Below are positions 61,275-64,000 of a DNA stretch of 64,000 nt, one piece after another. The stretch's first letter is position 1. Each line of letters begins with the position of its first letter. The position numbers and the translations under genes are program-made. Source of the DNA: Sva-07 sp964651825 (GTDB lineage: Bacteria > Actinomycetota > Acidimicrobiia > Acidimicrobiales > Ilumatobacteraceae); assembly GCA_964651825.1 (NCBI GenBank), contig CAZYWK010000008.1, positions 6,339 through 70,338 on the forward strand. Reading direction: 5' to 3'. A model generated the notes under the pieces. The model was given only the letters and a program-made list of their open reading frames with translations, was not told the origin of the DNA and made no database searches.

Positions 61275-62270
61275 TCAGGACACCGGCACGGGGCATCGGT
61301 CGTCGATGAAGTGCCGGACCTCGCGGTCGAGCTCGCGCTCTTCGGGGGTACCGCCGCCGAAGAAACCGTGGGGCGCTGCCTCCAGGACGTGAAGATCGGC
61401 CGGGATCGACGCGGCGCGCAACTTGCGGTGCATGCGAACTGCGTCGGACAAGAGCACGTCGCGAGTTCCGCTGGCCAGCAGGGTCGGCGGGAACCCGGCG
61501 GAGAACTCGCCGAACAGCGGTGAGAGGTAGGGATCCGTCTGATCGTGTGAGCCGGCGTACAGGGCCGGGCCGCCGCCCTCGTCGGATGTGATGACGGTGT
61601 CGACTCCGAGGTTGGTCCGGAACGTGTCGCCCGACTGGGTGAGGTCGAGGGCCGGCGTCAGGAGGATGGCTGCCGCGGGGAGTGGGCTGCCTCCGTCCCT
61701 GGCCCTGAGGATCGTTGCCGCCGCGAGGTTCGCACCAGCGGACACACCGCCCACGACGACGTGGTCCGCGGGGCACTCCTGGAGCAGGGCCTCATAGGCG
61801 GCGACGCAGTCGTCGACCGCGGCGGGAAACGGATGATCTGGTGGCATCCGGTAGTCGACGGACCAGACACGCATCCCATATCGCGTCGCGGTCATGATGC
61901 CGGTCAGCCGGCTGACGTCGCCTCCGCCCATCGTGAACGCTCCGCCGTGAGCCTCGAAGTAGACACGGGTGTCGTCGCGGTCGAGCCCGGCCGGACTGAT
62001 GTCGTAGATCGTGACACCGCCGACCGTGCGTTGTTCGACCTGGACAGCATCTTCGGCAACGTGGCCGGACTCCACGAGACGCTGCCCGATGATCTGGTCG
62101 ACGATGGTGATCAAGTTGCGCCAACCCTCGGCATCGTCCAGCGCAGGCCCCGGCGGCATCATGAGCGGACCCCGGCCGAGGTACGCCCGGGCCTCGGCGC
62201 TCAGCGCCGTGGGGACGGGAACGGAGCGAGCGGGTACCTCGAGGTCCGGGAAGTCTGGGTTCGCGGTCAC
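61275..62270 (-). CDS. Alpha/beta-hydrolase, hormone-sensitive lipase-type esterase
   Basis: A 331-residue esterase. The oxyanion motif is A-H-G-G-A-F (HGGG-like), the nucleophile elbow G-G-V-S-A-G-A, the acid lies in S-G-T-R-D-V-L-L, and the base in A-P-H-G-F-F. This is the HSL/bHSL class IV pattern that hydrolyses short acyl esters. GTG 62270 overlaps the stop of the small upstream ORF (GTGA). Its stop directly precedes the tandem repeat next to the gap. Confidence 0.86.
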   Translation of the reverse strand: MTANPDFPDLEVPARSVPVPTALSAEARAYLGRGPLMMPPGPALDDAEGWRNLITIVDQIIGQRLVESGHVAEDAVQVEQRTVGGVTIYDISPAGLDRDDTRVYFEAHGGAFTMGGGDVSRLTGIMTATRYGMRVWSVDYRMPPDHPFPAAVDDCVAAYEALLQECPADHVVVGGVSAGANLAAATILRARDGGSPLPAAAILLTPALDLTQSGDTFRTNLGVDTVITSDEGGGPALYAGSHDQTDPYLSPLFGEFSAGFPPTLLASGTRDVLLSDAVRMHRKLRAASIPADLHVLEAAPHGFFGGGTPEERELDREVRHFIDDRCPVPVS

Positions 62271-62356
62271 CGTTGGCCGCCGGGATGGTGCGACGCCTCG
62301 TAACGGGCGACCTGGCCCACGGCGTCACGGCTGCGCACCAACACAGGTGTGGTCAT
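62267..62356 (-). CDS. 29-codon upstream ORF coupled to the esterase
   Basis: ATG 62356 has GGAGA five bases upstream and runs 29 codons to a TGA that overlaps the esterase GTG. The peptide (M-T-T-P-V-L-V-R-S-R-D-A-V-G-Q-V-A-R-Y-E) matches no family I recognise. It could be a leader peptide, a translational coupler, or the stub of a lost gene. Confidence 0.35.
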   Translation of the reverse strand: MTTPVLVRSRDAVGQVARYEASHHPGGQR

Positions 62357-62557
62357 GGGATTCTCCGTTCTCTCTTCAACTGCGGCAAGGTTCCGATGTT
62401 GCTCTGCGCCGCCCCCCGGCCTTGCTGCGATCGCTGGACAGCGTCGCGGGCCGACCTTACTGATCCTCACGCGCGACACCCGCGCAACAGGTCGAGGTAC
62501 AGCTCGTCATCCGACTGGCGGCGGGCGGCGGTGCCACCACCACGCCACAATGGGCCG

Positions 62558-64000
62558 ATGCCATCGGCCGACACCACCGCGAAACCTGCCGTCGCCCACG
62601 AAGCCGACCGTCACGACCTGATCCGCGTCCACGGTGCACGCGTGAACAACCTCAAGGACGTCAGCGTCGAGATCCCGAAGCGCCGGCTGACCGCCTTCAC
62701 CGGCATCTCCGGTTCCGGGAAGAGTTCGCTGGTGTTCGGCACGATCGCTGCCGAGTCGCAGCGCATGATCAACGAGACCTACAGCACGTTCGTCCAGGGC
62801 TTCATGCCGACCCTCGCCCGCCCCGACGTCGACGTGCTCGACGGGCTGACGACCGCGATCATCGTCGACCAGGAGCGGATGGGCGCCAACGCCCGCTCGA
62901 CCGTGGGCACCGCCACCGATGCCAACGCGATGCTGCGCATCCTCTTCAGCCGGCTCGGTGACCCGCACATCGGCTCGTCGCAGGCGTACTCGTTCAACGT
63001 GGCCTCGGCCCACGGGTCGGGGGCGATGGTCGTGGAGGGCAAGTCGGCCAAGGCCGAACGGCGGACGTTCTCGATCACCGGCGGCATGTGCCCGCGGTGC
63101 GAGGGCATGGGCAAGGTGAACGACTTCGACCTCACCGCGCTCTATGACGACAGCAAGTCGATCAGCGACGGCGCGCTGACGATCCCCAACTACAGCATGG
63201 ACGGCTGGTACGGCCGCATCTTCAAGGGTTGTGGGTTCTTCCCCGCCGACAAGCCGATCCGCGAGTTCAGTGAGCAAGAACTCGACGCGCTGCTCCACAA
63301 GGAGCCGACGCGGATCAAGGTCGACGGGATCAACGTCACCTTCGAAGGGCTGATCCCGCGGATCCAGAAGTCGTTCCTGAGCAAGGACGTCGACGCCATG
63401 CAGCCGCACATCCGGGCCTTCGTCGAGCGGGCGATCACGTTCACCGCCTGCCCGGACTGCGACGGCACCCGGCTCAGCGAGTTGGCCCGCTCGTCGAAGG
63501 TCCGCGGCATCCACATCGGTGAGGCGTGCGCGATGCAGATCAGCGACCTGGCCGAGTGGGTGAGGGCGCTCGACGAGCCGTCGGTCGCGCCGTTGCTCAC
63601 CTCGCTCGGCGAGACGCTCGACTCCTTCGTGGAGATCGGCCTCGGCTATCTCAGCCTCGACCGGCCGGCCGGCACGCTGTCGGGCGGCGAGGCCCAGCGG
63701 ACCAAGATGATCCGCCACCTCGGGTCGTCGCTCACCGACGTGACCTACGTGTTCGACGAGCCGACGATCGGGCTCCACCCGCACGACATCGCCCGCATGA
63801 ACGACCTGTTGCTGCGCCTGCGCGACAAGGGCAACACGGTGCTGGTGGTCGAGCACAAGCCGGAGACGATCGCCATCGCCGACCACGTGGTCGACCTCGG
63901 CCCGGGAGCCGGCGCCAGCGGTGGGGAGATCTGCTTCGAAGGCACCGTCGAGGGGCTGCGGGCGAGCGCCACGCTGACCGGCCGGCACCTCGACGACCGG
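62558..64000 (+). CDS. UvrA-like ABC-ATPase (3' end outside window)
   Basis: 481 codons from ATG 62558 to the window edge. The Walker A is G-I-S-G-S-G-K-S-S-L near residue 49, a single zinc pair C-P-R-C-E-G-M-G lies near 180 with C-P-D-C-D-G-T near 298, the signature L-S-G-G-E-A-Q-R near 374 and Walker B Y-V-F-D-E-P-T-I-G-L-H-P near 397. The first ATPase is complete by residue 450, shorter than canonical UvrA, so this is a short UvrA-like (UvrA2/DrrC-type) protein. These act in DNA repair or drug resistance. CACAAT lies six bases before the ATG as a possible -10. Confidence 0.88.
   Translation, partial: MPSADTTAKPAVAHEADRHDLIRVHGARVNNLKDVSVEIPKRRLTAFTGISGSGKSSLVFGTIAAESQRMINETYSTFVQGFMPTLARPDVDVLDGLTTAIIVDQERMGANARSTVGTATDANAMLRILFSRLGDPHIGSSQAYSFNVASAHGSGAMVVEGKSAKAERRTFSITGGMCPRCEGMGKVNDFDLTALYDDSKSISDGALTIPNYSMDGWYGRIFKGCGFFPADKPIREFSEQELDALLHKEPTRIKVDGINVTFEGLIPRIQKSFLSKDVDAMQPHIRAFVERAITFTACPDCDGTRLSELARSSKVRGIHIGEACAMQISDLAEWVRALDEPSVAPLLTSLGETLDSFVEIGLGYLSLDRPAGTLSGGEAQRTKMIRHLGSSLTDVTYVFDEPTIGLHPHDIARMNDLLLRLRDKGNTVLVVEHKPETIAIADHVVDLGPGAGASGGEICFEGTVEGLRASATLTGRHLDDR

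Overview
The window is a GC-rich, densely coding actinobacterial chromosome segment that ends inside a gene on both sides. The codon bias, the many GTG and TTG starts, the ATGA and GTGA gene overlaps, the Wzx/Wzy/Wzz exopolysaccharide genes without outer-membrane export parts, the CtpE-like P-type ATPase and the EthA-like monooxygenase all fit a free-living actinobacterium. I would guess the class Acidimicrobiia (Ilumatobacter-like), but the sequence alone does not prove this. No rRNA, tRNA, CRISPR array, insertion sequence or prophage was seen. One 100-N scaffold gap lies at 61143-61242.

Region 1 (1-7 kb): a TetR regulator diverges from a translationally coupled four-gene operon: fatty acyl-CoA reductase fused to a HAD domain, zinc alcohol dehydrogenase, LarA-like protein, and PlsC-like acyltransferase. 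A 16-bp perfect palindrome sits in the intergenic space. Region 2 (7-13.3 kb): membrane-anchored phosphodiesterase, metallo-hydrolase, biotinyl-carboxyltransferase fusion and ClC channel. Region 3 (13.3-30.3 kb): an exopolysaccharide locus with an epimerase, WecB/TagA transferase, initiating sugar transferase, sulfotransferase, GT4 glycosyltransferase, small-molecule kinase, a 1319-residue secreted fibrinogen-like/propeller/FN3 protein, a Wzz-BY-kinase with a degenerate P-loop, a single-chain Wzx-Wzy fusion, UDP-glucuronate decarboxylase and UDP-glucose dehydrogenase. Together these suggest a UDP-xylose/glucuronate-containing, possibly sulfated polymer.

Region 4 (30.4-41.9 kb) is mostly housekeeping and accessory: MscS, DUF2207 protein, O-methyltransferase, an alpha/beta-hydrolase-SARP fusion regulator, RlmI-like methyltransferase, SDR, phosphofructokinase, PH-domain protein and a Baeyer-Villiger-type monooxygenase. 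Region 5 (41.9-48 kb) is a leftward lipid/membrane cluster: CtpE-like ATPase, acyl-ACP-desaturase-like protein, cyclopropane synthase, SRPBCC protein, patatin. Region 6 (48-55.2 kb) has a secreted M28 peptidase and a leftward operon TetR, sulfatase, metallo-hydrolase, haloalkane dehalogenase, DUF1330-like protein, with a 27-bp imperfect palindrome at its head. Region 7 (55.2-64 kb): SulP transporter, DUF1269 protein, thiolase, TauE/SafE, a frameshifted solute-binding lipoprotein beside the gap, an esterase, and a 5'-complete UvrA-like ATPase that runs off the right edge.

A recurring regulatory feature is a TANNNT hexamer ending 6-9 nt before the start codon, usually without a Shine-Dalgarno sequence. 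It occurs at about a dozen genes and points to widespread leaderless or near-leaderless transcription.
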